Below are positions 27,679 through 35,514 of a stretch of DNA of 64,000 nt, in pieces (the stretch's first letter is position 1; each line of letters opens with the position of its first letter). This DNA comes from Gordonia iterans (GTDB taxonomy: Bacteria; Actinomycetota; Actinomycetes; Mycobacteriales; Mycobacteriaceae): the NCBI RefSeq assembly GCF_002993285.1, contig NZ_CP027433.1, forward strand, positions 2,976,001-3,040,000, in the 5' to 3' direction. The notes below the pieces were generated by a model. That model was not told the DNA's origin and made no database searches. It saw only the letters and a list, made by a program, of their open reading frames with translations. Position numbers and translations under genes: made by a program.

Positions 27679-27781
27679 TCTTCCACCTCTCCTCCGACGA
27701 TCTTGCCTACAGTGGTCATCGGCGGCCGCATCCACGGCCCCCTCGGCAATTCTAGTGAATCGATTCAAGGGACCGCGCACG

Positions 27782-28267
27782 ATGATCTTCAAGGGCGTCC
27801 AGGAAGGCCGACCGTATCCGGAGTTCTCGCTGTCGGCCCGCGAATGGGCGCAGATCCCGCCCCGTCAGATCCGGCTGGACCAGCTCGTCACCATCACCAC
27901 CGTGCTAGCCCTGGACAAGCTCCTGTCCGAGGACTCCACGTTCTACGGCGACCTGTTCGCGCACGTCGTCCAGTACCGCGGCGAACTGTACCTGGAAGAC
28001 GGGCTGCACCGCGCGGTGCGGTCCGCGTTGCGAAACCGTACGGTGATCCACGCCCGCCTGCTCGACCTCGACGAGCGGATCGCCGCAGGCGCCTTCGACT
28101 CGGCCACCGGCGCCGCGGCCGCCGCACCGCCCGCACCCGGTCCGGCGTTGCCGGGCGCACCCAGCGACCCGATCTCGATGGGCAACACCGACCAGCTCCC
28201 ACCGGTGCCGACGCGGCCGGTTCACCCGCGCCGCGCGGGCCGCACCGCGCGGCACAGCGCCGACTGA
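27782..28267 (+). CDS. Conserved actinobacterial protein next to hrcA (Rv2375-like)
   Basis: A 161-residue protein whose first 105 residues are well ordered ([35 protein letters not shown], then [28 protein letters not shown]). This resembles a ParB/sulfiredoxin-like domain family of actinobacteria, and a gene of this type lies beside hrcA in mycobacteria. The end is a proline- and alanine-rich tail. Its biochemical role is unknown. The start ATG 27782 is the most plausible; the frame is open further upstream but would overlap hrcA. About 370 bases of its 3' part lie opposite the apparent C-terminal extension of the HD-domain gene. Confidence 0.75.
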   Translation: MIFKGVQEGRPYPEFSLSAREWAQIPPRQIRLDQLVTITTVLALDKLLSEDSTFYGDLFAHVVQYRGELYLEDGLHRAVRSALRNRTVIHARLLDLDERIAAGAFDSATGAAAAAPPAPGPALPGAPSDPISMGNTDQLPPVPTRPVHPRRAGRTARHSAD

Positions 28268-29024
28268 CGACGCGCCGACCGACACCTCTCAGCCTCGCCG
28301 CGCCCGGGTCGCCGGATCGATCCGCGGCGCGCTGCAGCGGATTCATCCGGATCGGCAGGGCCGCGCCGGCCCGCCAGAGCACCGCGGCGGCCGACCGCGG
28401 GCGCCGCTGGGCCTCGATCGCGAGCGCGGCGGTGAACGCCGGGACGAAGGCGGTGCGCGGATGGGCGCGTTCGACGGCATCGACCAGCCCCGGGTCGACG
28501 TCGTCCAGCCGGCGTCCGACCACATCCAGATTCACTGCGCTGTGCAGCACCGCGGCCACCGGATCGTCCGGCGCCCAGGGCAGGAAGTGCGCGGAGATCG
28601 CGTCGCGGACCGTCGCCGCGGCCTGCGGTCCCCGATGACGGGTGACGAGTTCGCCCGCGCGCGCTCCGCTCAGCGCCGCGAAGCATCCGTACTCGGGGTC
28701 CTCCGGGGCGCCGAGGGCGAGGTCGTGCAGCAGGGCGGCCACGAACATCGACTCCGGATCGGGCGCCAGCCGATCGATCTCGGCGAACGCGACCGACCAC
28801 TGCCAGCACCGGTAGCTGTGCGCCAGCACGACGGGGTCCAGCTCGTCGACGGCCTGTTCGGCGGCCGCCCGGGCCAGCCGTGAATCGGGCGGTGCCGCTG
28901 TCGCCGCGGACCCGGCCGTGCCGCGCGTCCCGCGCAGGGCCCGCGGGAGATCGAGAGCGGCCCGCACCGACCCGGTCGCAGCGCAGCGGATCCGATCGGC
29001 CCTGCCCAGTTCTCCGATCTTCAC
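27894..29024 (-). CDS. HD-domain protein with an extended C-terminal reading frame
   Basis: The N-terminal 250 residues form an HD-domain protein: HSYRCWQWSVAFA and FVAALLHDLAL hold the metal-binding histidines and the HD pair near residue 103, followed by ISAHFLPWAPDD. Related proteins are metal-dependent phosphohydrolases or cyanamide-hydratase-like. GTG 29024 overlaps the TetR stop (GTGA). After about residue 245 the frame continues 125 codons as Arg/Pro/Ser-rich sequence directly antisense to the 27782-28267 gene, so the true protein may be shorter with a lost stop or a frameshift near 28270-28290. The HD part is reliable; the tail is not. Confidence 0.7.
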   Translation of the reverse strand: MKIGELGRADRIRCAATGSVRAALDLPRALRGTRGTAGSAATAAPPDSRLARAAAEQAVDELDPVVLAHSYRCWQWSVAFAEIDRLAPDPESMFVAALLHDLALGAPEDPEYGCFAALSGARAGELVTRHRGPQAAATVRDAISAHFLPWAPDDPVAAVLHSAVNLDVVGRRLDDVDPGLVDAVERAHPRTAFVPAFTAALAIEAQRRPRSAAAVLWRAGAALPIRMNPLQRAADRSGDPGAARLRGVGRRVVSRRCAARCGPRGAGEPAASAPVGAGRCCPSRSGRWVRPATPDRVRAVRRPRRRWPSRRRLRRSARRGRAGGRGSPYGFATRTAPRGAARLPGTVRRGTGRRARTGRRRTWSPRTGACPGLARW

Positions 29025-29611
29025 GACGAGGTTCCCGGACGCAGGTCGTCGAGGAGCTGCGCGTACTCGGTCGCGTCGACGAACCCCTGGCTCCGGAGCC
29101 CGAGCAGACCGTTGATCGTCGCCCACATCTGCAGAATCTCGCGCCGGGTTCCGCCCGGGTCGCCGCCGGCCGCGGCGATCACCTCGTCGACCAGCCCGGT
29201 GAGACGGCCGGCGATCCGGCGGCGCGCTGGACCGTACAGCTCCGTGTCCGAGGGTTCGATGTCGACCAGTCCCAGCAATCGGAACGCCAGGGGGTTCTCC
29301 CGGTGATACCGGCAGTACTCGTCGAACACCGCCGCGGTGAAATCACCGCGCGCGACGCCGTCGATCGCCGTCCGCATGGCCGTCACGTGCTCGTCCGCCG
29401 ACCGGCACGCCAGGACCGCGTAGACGTCGGCCTTTCCGCCGGGGAAGTTCGCATAGATCGAGCTCAGCGCGACGTCCGCCGCCTCGGCGAGCTGTTCCAC
29501 GGCGGTCCTCCGGAATCCGTTCGCGGCGAACAGCGCATCCGCGGCATCCAGGATCGCGGCTCTGGTGCGCCGGCGCCGCCGGTCGGCCGGTTCTTCGAGT
29601 GCGTGCGTCAT
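29021..29611 (-). CDS. TetR/AcrR-family transcriptional regulator
   Basis: A 196-residue TetR repressor. The N-terminal HTH is RRTRAAILDAADALFAANGFRRTAVEQLAEAADVALSSIYANFPGGKADVY; the rest is a variable ligand-binding region. ATG 29611 has GGAG just upstream; an earlier ATG at 29635 overlaps a likely -10 box (TAATGT) and is less likely. It is divergent from a thioesterase gene with two near-identical repeats between them and is coupled to the HD-domain gene. It probably controls the thioesterase and itself. Confidence 0.9.
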   Translation of the reverse strand: MTHALEEPADRRRRRTRAAILDAADALFAANGFRRTAVEQLAEAADVALSSIYANFPGGKADVYAVLACRSADEHVTAMRTAIDGVARGDFTAAVFDEYCRYHRENPLAFRLLGLVDIEPSDTELYGPARRRIAGRLTGLVDEVIAAAGGDPGGTRREILQMWATINGLLGLRSQGFVDATEYAQLLDDLRPGTSS

Positions 29612-29632
29612 GACTCCGAGTTTACCTAGTGA

Positions 29633-29668
29633 CATTACGATTTCAAAGTGTCATTATGTTTTCGAAGT
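29633..29668. promoter_or_regulatory. Direct-repeat operator between TetR and thioesterase genes
   Basis: CATTACGATTTCAAAGT (29633-29649) and CATTATGTTTTCGAAGT (29652-29668) match at 14 of 17 positions with a 19-base period, in an AT-rich stretch between divergent genes. Two helical turns of spacing fit co-operative binding of a TetR-type dimer pair. Confidence 0.5.
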
Positions 29669-29694
29669 ACGAGTTCGATTATGGAGGAGTCCTC

Positions 29695-30147
29695 ATGTCC
29701 GACACCGCCCCCGCTTCCAGCGTCTTCGCTTCCGCGCCCGCCACCGGTTCCGAAGCCATGCGCGCCTTCTTTCCCCAGTCGCCGTTCATCGGCGTGCTCG
29801 GCGTGGAACTGATCGACATCGAGGAGGGTCGCGCCCACCTGCGCCTTCCCTTCGCCGAGGCCAACACCACCGTCGGCCCGATGGTGCACGGCGGCGCGAT
29901 CAGCGCATGCGCGGACCTCGGGATCATGGCCGCCGCCTGGAGCGGCGAGCAGCTGCCGGAGAACCTGCGCGGCGTCACGGTGTCGATGTCGGTGAACTTC
30001 GTCGCACCCGCCATGAACGACGACATCGAGATCCACGGCACCCGCCTGCGCAAGGGGCGCAAGCTGTCGCACTGCAGCGTCGAGATCCGCACCCGGACGT
30101 CCGGCGACCTCGTCGCGACCGGGTCGGGTGTGTACCAGGTCGGCTGA
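29695..30147 (+). CDS. PaaI-family hotdog thioesterase
   Basis: A 150-residue hotdog-fold acyl-CoA thioesterase of the PaaI/YbgC type. The conserved segments are FIGVLGVELIDIEEGRAHLRLPF and VHGGAISACADLGIMAAAW, where H-G-G is the family active-site turn, and a C-terminal VSMSVNFVAPAMNDDIEIHG. ATG 29695 has GGAGGAG upstream, and this start removes a non-conserved 22-residue extension. It is divergently paired with the TetR gene and probably controlled by it. The acyl-CoA substrate is unknown. Confidence 0.9.
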   Translation: MSDTAPASSVFASAPATGSEAMRAFFPQSPFIGVLGVELIDIEEGRAHLRLPFAEANTTVGPMVHGGAISACADLGIMAAAWSGEQLPENLRGVTVSMSVNFVAPAMNDDIEIHGTRLRKGRKLSHCSVEIRTRTSGDLVATGSGVYQVG

Positions 30148-30190
30148 ACGGTCGAGGCCGCAACAGCGGAACGGCCCCGGCCGGAACGCG

Positions 30191-30264
30191 GGTTCCGGGC
30201 ACCCTGAGATCGTTCTGGCACCCTCGGCCGAAGGTGCCAGATCGAGATGAGGGTGCCGGGCACC
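30191..30264. repeat. 74-bp interspersed hairpin element, copy 2
   Basis: GGTTCCGGGCACC (30191-30203) and GGTGCCGGGCACC (30252-30264) flank a 26-base near-palindrome CTGGCACC...GGTGCCAG (30215-30240). Size and internal spacing equal the element at 16692-16765. Confidence 0.75.
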
Positions 30265-30335
30265 CCGGCTTCGGGACCCTCGCGATGACAACCGGGGTCG
30301 CGCCCGGGGACCTCAGCCCCCGGGAAGACGGGTGG

Positions 30336-31751
30336 CTACTCGACCAGGATGTCCCGGATCACGCCGTCGGCCAGCAACCGGCCCGGATCGGTCAGCACAT
30401 ACGCATCGTCGACGACGACGAGCAGCCCGTCGGACACCGCCCGCTCAGCGCGCCGAGCCTCGTCGTCGGACAACTCGCCCACCGGCAGCCCGGACCGCAT
30501 CCGGGTGCGCAGCATCACGGCTTCGGTGTGCACGTCGTCGTCGGAGAGGACCTCGAAACCGCCGACCGGGAGCGACCCGTCGTCTAGCGAGGCCGCGTAC
30601 GTGGCCGGGTGCTTCTGGTTCCACCAGCGCACCCCGTTGACGTGCGAGTGCGCTCCGGGACCGATTCCCCACCAGTCGTCGCTGCGCCAGTACGCCTCGT
30701 TGTGCCGGCACACCGAGGCCGGATCGGGCGTTTCGACAGGCTCAACGAGCTGAGGCGCGAGCCGGCACACCGAGCCCGGATCAGGCGTTTCGACAAGCTC
30801 AACGAGCTCAGTGGCGGGCCGGCACACCGAGCCCGGATCAGGCGTTTCGACAAGCTCAACGAGCTCAGTGGCGGGCCGGCGCACCGAGGCCGGAACGGGC
30901 GTTTCGACAGGCTCAACGAGCTGAGCCCCAGGCCGGCGCACCGAAGCCCAGTTCGACACCTCGTACCAGGTCAGGCCCGCCGCCGACAGCCGCGCATCGA
31001 TCAGCTCGTACCGGGCGGCGAGCACGTCGTCGTCGGGCATCGGCACTTCTCCGCGCCGCACCTTCCGGGCGAACGCGGTGCCGTCTTCGACGATCAGGGC
31101 GTAGGCCGACACATGGTCCACCGGGGTGGCGAGCACCGCATCCAGCGAGGCGGCGAGATCGTCGTCGGTCTCCCCCGGCGTGCCGTAGATCAGGTCCAGA
31201 TTCACGTGCTCGAAGCCCGCCGCTGCGGCTTCGTGCGCCGCGGCCGGCGCCCGCCCCGGCGTGTGGCGGCGTTCCAGGATCCGCAGCACGTGCGGCGCCG
31301 CGGACTGCATGCCGAGTGAGATGCGCGTGTACCCGGCCTCGCGCAGCGCGGCGAAGAACTCCGGCGAGGTGGACTCGGGGTTGGATTCGGTGGTCACCTC
31401 CGCACCCGGCGCGAGGTCGAACGAGGAACGCACCGCGCCGAGCAGGTCAGCCAGCCCGTCCGCGCCGAGCAACGACGGCGTCCCGCCGCCGACGAACACC
31501 GTCTCGACCGGTCGCGCCGGAGCGAGCAGCGCGGCGGCCTCGTCGAGCTCGCGCCGTACCGCCTCGGCCCAGGCCGCCGGCGAGGTGGACGATCCGAGCT
31601 CACCGGCGGTGTAGGTGTTGAAGTCGCAATAGCCGCACCGCGTCGCACAAAAGGGCACGTGCAGATACAGACCGAACGGCCGCGCCCGCCCTGACCTCAG
31701 ACGATCCACGGCCGCGGCGGACAGCGGAATCGAGGGCGTGCGCAGGGACAT
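30336..31751 (-). CDS. hemW: HemW-type radical SAM heme chaperone with an internal repeat expansion
   Basis: A 471-residue HemW (formerly called oxygen-independent coproporphyrinogen oxidase-like) of the radical SAM family; family members bind heme and deliver it to respiratory proteins. The cluster motif CATRCGYC is at residues 35-42; GGGTPSLLG and ESNPES are other family elements. RHNEAYWRSDDWWGIGPGAHSHVNG follows later. Residues about 266-341 are a fourfold 19-residue repeat (core LVELVETPDPGSVCRPATE) absent from typical HemW, inserted just before the CRHN motif. The rest of the protein looks intact. ATG 31751 is chosen over an upstream start that lacks family sequence. Confidence 0.9.
   Translation of the reverse strand: MSLRTPSIPLSAAAVDRLRSGRARPFGLYLHVPFCATRCGYCDFNTYTAGELGSSTSPAAWAEAVRRELDEAAALLAPARPVETVFVGGGTPSLLGADGLADLLGAVRSSFDLAPGAEVTTESNPESTSPEFFAALREAGYTRISLGMQSAAPHVLRILERRHTPGRAPAAAHEAAAAGFEHVNLDLIYGTPGETDDDLAASLDAVLATPVDHVSAYALIVEDGTAFARKVRRGEVPMPDDDVLAARYELIDARLSAAGLTWYEVSNWASVRRPGAQLVEPVETPVPASVRRPATELVELVETPDPGSVCRPATELVELVETPDPGSVCRLAPQLVEPVETPDPASVCRHNEAYWRSDDWWGIGPGAHSHVNGVRWWNQKHPATYAASLDDGSLPVGGFEVLSDDDVHTEAVMLRTRMRSGLPVGELSDDEARRAERAVSDGLLVVVDDAYVLTDPGRLLADGVIRDILVE
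30728..30955. repeat. 57-bp tandem repeat inside hemW, four copies
   Basis: Units start at 30728, 30785, 30842 and 30899, each opening with GCGTTTCGACAGGCTCAACG or one variant base. The period of 57 is 19 codons, so hemW stays in frame. The core is an interspersed repeat type seen between genes in this group. Confidence 0.9.
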
Positions 31752-31853
31752 GCATCCATCATGACCCACGACCAGCGCCGACAGTTAAAATCACCCTGCG
31801 GCAAAATAAGCCCAAGTAGACGAGACGGGCGCGAACGTGGCACCATGGTCGGC

Positions 31854-31934
31854 GTGACTCCTTCCGGCATCCGCCTCATCGCGCGGCGGCACATCGACCT
31901 GATGCGCTGCGACAGCGCATCGTGTCTCCGCTAG
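31854..31934 (+). CDS. Cysteine-containing leader peptide of the sulfur operon
   Basis: A 26-residue frame from GTG 31854 to TAG 31934 (an in-frame ATG at 31845 would add three residues), 145 bases before the sulfite reductase gene. Its centre RRHIDLMRCDSASCLR matches the actinobacterial leader peptides found in front of sulfur assimilation genes, with two Cys codons close to the end. In mycobacteria such small cysteine-rich frames act as attenuators: when cysteine is scarce, ribosome stalling changes expression of the downstream operon. A short palindrome CCGAGCTCGG follows the stop immediately (31935-31944). The attenuation role here is inferred. Confidence 0.75.
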   Translation: MTPSGIRLIARRHIDLMRCDSASCLR

Positions 31935-32078
31935 CCGAGCTCGGCCGCGAAGAATCCCTCTCGCCGGTCACCGGACGGAACTGCCCTTCCGCGGTGCCGG
32001 AGCCCCTGGATGCCGATCCTCATCCCCCGGTACAGCCCCCGTTGACGTGCCGCACTGCGCGGTGCGCGAGGAGAATCG

Positions 32079-33842
32079 ATGACGCTCACCACCCCCGAGT
32101 CCACCGGCGACACCGCCGCGGCTCCGACCGAGCAGACCCGCGAGCGCCCGGCGCGCGGCGAACGACCGGCTCCGCGTAAACGCACCCGTCCGGTCAAGAA
32201 GCGCGCCGAAGGCCAGTGGGCTCTCGGCTACCGCGAACCCCTGAACCCGAACGAGCAGACCAAGAAGGACGACAATCCGCTCAACGTCAAGAGCCGGATC
32301 GTCGACATCTACTCCAAGGTCGGCTTCGACGGCATCGACAAGGCCGACCTGCGGGGACGTTTCCGCTGGTGGGGCCTGTACACCCAGCGCACCGAAGGGT
32401 ACGACGGCACCTACACCGGCGATGAGAACATCGACCTGCTCGAGGCCCCGTACTTCATGATGCGCGTCCGCTGCGACGGCGGCGCCCTCACGGCGACGCA
32501 ACTGCGGACCCTCGGCGAGCTGTCCACCGAGTTCGGCCGCGACACCGCCGACCTGTCCGACCGCGAGAACGTCCAGTTCCACTGGATCCGCGTCGAGGAC
32601 GTTCCCACCATCTGGGACCGCCTGGAGGCGGTCGGACTCAAGACCACCGAGGCCTGCGGCGACTGCCCGCGAGTGGTCCTCGGCTCGCCGATGGCCGGCG
32701 AGTCGGTCGACGAGGTGCTCGACCCGACGCCCGCCATCGACGAGATCGTCCAGCGCTACATCGGCGATCCGAAGTACTCGAACCTGCCGCGCAAGTTCAA
32801 GACGGCCATCTCCGGACTGCAAGACGTCGCCCACGAGATCAACGACGTCGCCTTCATCGGCGTCGAGCATCCCGAGCACGGTCCGGGTCTGGACCTCTGG
32901 GTGGGCGGTGGCCTCTCCACCAACCCGATGCTCGCGCAGCGCGTCGGCGTATGGGTCCCCCTCGACGAGGTTCCCGACGTCTGGGAGGGCGTCGTCTCGA
33001 TCTTCCGCGACTACGGTTACCGCCGCCTGCGTTCCAAAGCGCGCCTGAAGTTCCTGATCAAGGACTGGGGAATCGAGAAGTTCCGCGAGGTGCTGGAGAC
33101 CGAGTACCTCAAGCGCCCGCTGATCGACGGCCCCGCCCCCGAGGCGCTGCCGCACCCGATCGACCACGTCGGCGTCACCAGGCAGAAGAACGGTCTCAAC
33201 GCCGTCGGCTTCTCGCCCATCGCCGGGCGGGTGTCGGGCACCATCCTGCAGGCCGTCGCCGATGCGGTGGAAAAGGTCGGCTCCGACCGGGTTCGGTTCA
33301 CCCCCTACCAGAAGCTCATCGTGCTCGACGTCCCCGACGACCACGTCGAGGCCCTGATCGCCGAGCTCGCCAAGCACGGCCTGTCCGGGCGCCCGTCCAA
33401 CTGGCGCCGGAACCTGATGGCGTGCAGCGGGATCGAGTTCTGCAAGCTCAGCTTCACCGAGACCCGCAAGCGCTCGCAGGACCTGGTGCCCGAGCTCGAG
33501 CGGCGCCTCGCCGACGTCAACGAGAAGCTCGACGTGCCGATCACCGTCAACATCAACGGCTGCCCCAACTCGTGCGCCCGTTCGCAGATCGCCGACATCG
33601 GGTTCAAGGGTCAGCTGATCGACGACGACGAGGGCAACCAGGTCGAAGGTTTCCAGGTCCACCTGGGCGGGAGCCTCGGGCTCGATTCCGGCTTCGGGCG
33701 CAAGCTGCGCCAGCACAAGGTGCCCACCGGCGAGCTCGGCGACTACATCGACCGCGTCGTGCGCAACTTCGTCGAGCACTCGGACGAGGGTGAGCGCTTC
33801 GCACAGTGGGCCGTCCGAGCCGAAGAGGAGTGGCTGCGATGA
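32079..33842 (+). CDS. sirA: Ferredoxin-dependent sulfite reductase
   Basis: A 587-residue nitrite/sulfite reductase family protein with siroheme and a [4Fe-4S] cluster, reducing sulfite to sulfide. The cluster cysteines are in CSGIEFCKL (near residue 447) and INGCPNSCARSQ (near residue 490). The N-terminal half shows GRFRWWGLYTQR and NVQFHWIRVEDVP. It has a 45-residue basic, disordered N-terminal extension. ATG 32079 has GAGGAG upstream. It is the first enzyme gene of the operon and overlaps cysH by 4 bases; the APS reductase context makes sulfite, not nitrite, the substrate, as for the M. tuberculosis ortholog Rv2391. Confidence 0.95.
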   Translation: MTLTTPESTGDTAAAPTEQTRERPARGERPAPRKRTRPVKKRAEGQWALGYREPLNPNEQTKKDDNPLNVKSRIVDIYSKVGFDGIDKADLRGRFRWWGLYTQRTEGYDGTYTGDENIDLLEAPYFMMRVRCDGGALTATQLRTLGELSTEFGRDTADLSDRENVQFHWIRVEDVPTIWDRLEAVGLKTTEACGDCPRVVLGSPMAGESVDEVLDPTPAIDEIVQRYIGDPKYSNLPRKFKTAISGLQDVAHEINDVAFIGVEHPEHGPGLDLWVGGGLSTNPMLAQRVGVWVPLDEVPDVWEGVVSIFRDYGYRRLRSKARLKFLIKDWGIEKFREVLETEYLKRPLIDGPAPEALPHPIDHVGVTRQKNGLNAVGFSPIAGRVSGTILQAVADAVEKVGSDRVRFTPYQKLIVLDVPDDHVEALIAELAKHGLSGRPSNWRRNLMACSGIEFCKLSFTETRKRSQDLVPELERRLADVNEKLDVPITVNINGCPNSCARSQIADIGFKGQLIDDDEGNQVEGFQVHLGGSLGLDSGFGRKLRQHKVPTGELGDYIDRVVRNFVEHSDEGERFAQWAVRAEEEWLR

Positions 33843-34570
33843 CCGCCAGCACGCTGAACACCAAGCACCTGCGCGAACTCGCCCAGGAGGGCGCGCAACG
33901 CCTCGGCCCGGATGCCTCGGCCGAGGACCTGCTGCGCTGGACCGCCGAGACCTTCGGCACCGACTTCGTGATCGCGGCCAACATGCAGGACGCCGTCCTG
34001 ATCGACGTCGCGAGCACAGCGATCGACAGGTCGGTGATCGACGACGAGAAGCTGAAGGTCCTGTTCCTCGACACGGGCTATCACTTCGTCGAGACGCTCG
34101 GCACCCGGGACGCGGTGGTCGACGTCTACGACCTCGAGCTGATCAACGCCGTGCCCGAGCACACCGTCGAGCAGCAGGACGCGCTGCTCGGCAAGAACCT
34201 GTTCGCCTCCGACCCGGGCGAGTGCTGCCGGCTGCGCAAGGTGGTTCCACTGCGTGCGGCCCTCGCACCGTTCCGCGCCTGGGTCACCGGCATCCGTCGC
34301 GTGGAGGCCCCCACCCGGGCCGGAGCGCCGCTCATCTCCTTCGACGAGGGCTTCGGGCTGGTCAAGATCAACCCGCTCGCCGCATGGAGCGATGAGCAGT
34401 TCCAGGACTACATCGACACCCACGGAGTCCTGGTCAATCCGCTGGTCGACGACGGTTACCCGTCGATCGGGTGCGCCCCGTGCACCCAGAAGCCAGCCCC
34501 GGGAGCAGATCCGCGCAGCGGCCGTTGGGCCGGCAGCGCCAAGACAGAATGCGGGTTGCACGTCTCATGA
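33839..34570 (+). CDS. cysH: Adenylylsulfate (APS) reductase
   Basis: A 243-residue CysH that reduces activated sulfate to sulfite with thioredoxin. KVLFLDTGYHFVETL is the nucleotide-loop region. The cysteine pattern ECCRLRK plus CAPC binds a [4Fe-4S] cluster, which marks the APS-using type rather than the PAPS type. The C-terminal catalytic cysteine is in KTECGLH. Start and stop overlap neighbours by 4 bases each. Confidence 0.96.
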   Translation: MTASTLNTKHLRELAQEGAQRLGPDASAEDLLRWTAETFGTDFVIAANMQDAVLIDVASTAIDRSVIDDEKLKVLFLDTGYHFVETLGTRDAVVDVYDLELINAVPEHTVEQQDALLGKNLFASDPGECCRLRKVVPLRAALAPFRAWVTGIRRVEAPTRAGAPLISFDEGFGLVKINPLAAWSDEQFQDYIDTHGVLVNPLVDDGYPSIGCAPCTQKPAPGADPRSGRWAGSAKTECGLHVS

Positions 34571-35514
34571 GCATCACTTCTGACACCCACCCTTCCCTCG
34601 TCGAGCCGACTTCGGCGCCGAAGGACTTCACCACCCTCGACGCGCTGGAGTCCGAGTCGATCCACATCTTCCGCGAGGTGGCCGGCGAGTTCGAGCGTCC
34701 GGTGATCCTGTTCTCCGGCGGCAAGGACTCCACCCTGCTGCTGCACCTGGCGCTCAAAGCCTTCTGGCCGGCGCCGCTGCCGTTCTCACTGCTGCACGTG
34801 GACACCGGGCACAACCTGCCCGAGATCATCGCGTTCCGCGACGAGATCGTCGAGCGGCACAACTTGCGCCTGCACGTAGCCAAGGTGGAGGACTATCTCG
34901 CCGACGGCCGCCTCACCGAGCGGCCCGACGGGATCCGCAATCCGCTGCAGACCATTCCGCTGCTCGACGGCATCACCGAGAACCGGTTCGACGCCGTGTT
35001 CGGCGGCGCCCGCCGCGACGAAGAGCGGGCCCGTGCCAAGGAGCGGATCTTCTCGCTGCGCAACGCCTTCGGCCAGTGGGACCCGAAGCGTCAGCGACCG
35101 GAGCTGTGGAACCTGTACAACGGTCGCCACGCTCCGGGCGAGCACGTGCGCGTGTTCCCGCTGAGCAACTGGACCGAGCTGGACGTGTGGCGGTACATCG
35201 CCCGCGAGCAGGTGCTGCTGGCTCCGCTGTACTACGCGCACGAGCGTGAGGTGTACCAGCGCGACGGCATGTGGATGACGTCCGGTCCGTGGGGCGGCCC
35301 CCGCGAGGACGAGGTGGTTCAGACCCGCACCGTGCGCTACCGCACCGTGGGCGACGGCTCCACCACCGGCGCCGTGCTGTCCGACGCCGCCGACAACGAG
35401 GCCGTGCTGGCCGAGGTGGCCGCTTCCCGACTGACCGAACGCGGCGCGACCCGCGGCGACGACCGCGTGTCCGAGGCCGCCATGGAAGACCGCAAGCGCG
35501 AAGGATACTTCTGA
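34567..35514 (+). CDS. cysD: Sulfate adenylyltransferase subunit 2
   Basis: A 315-residue CysD, the ATP-sulfurylase catalytic subunit that joins sulfate and ATP to APS. The PP-loop is ILFSGGKDSTLLLHLALKAF near residue 45. Other conserved segments are GGARRDEERARAKERIFS and FPLSNWTELDVWRYI. ATG 34567 overlaps the cysH stop, and its stop shares one base with the cysN start (TGATG), so the CysDN heterodimer is made in a coupled way. Confidence 0.97.
   Translation: MSITSDTHPSLVEPTSAPKDFTTLDALESESIHIFREVAGEFERPVILFSGGKDSTLLLHLALKAFWPAPLPFSLLHVDTGHNLPEIIAFRDEIVERHNLRLHVAKVEDYLADGRLTERPDGIRNPLQTIPLLDGITENRFDAVFGGARRDEERARAKERIFSLRNAFGQWDPKRQRPELWNLYNGRHAPGEHVRVFPLSNWTELDVWRYIAREQVLLAPLYYAHEREVYQRDGMWMTSGPWGGPREDEVVQTRTVRYRTVGDGSTTGAVLSDAADNEAVLAEVAASRLTERGATRGDDRVSEAAMEDRKREGYF

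Noticed and set aside
27679-27781. Possible CIRCE element before hrcA
   Set aside because: No GAGTGC inverted repeat with a nine-base gap was found in the region.
31968-33779. Long open frame of about 600 codons opposite sirA
   Set aside because: It mirrors a GC-rich gene whose codon structure keeps the antisense frame open; sirA has full family motifs and the antisense product has none.
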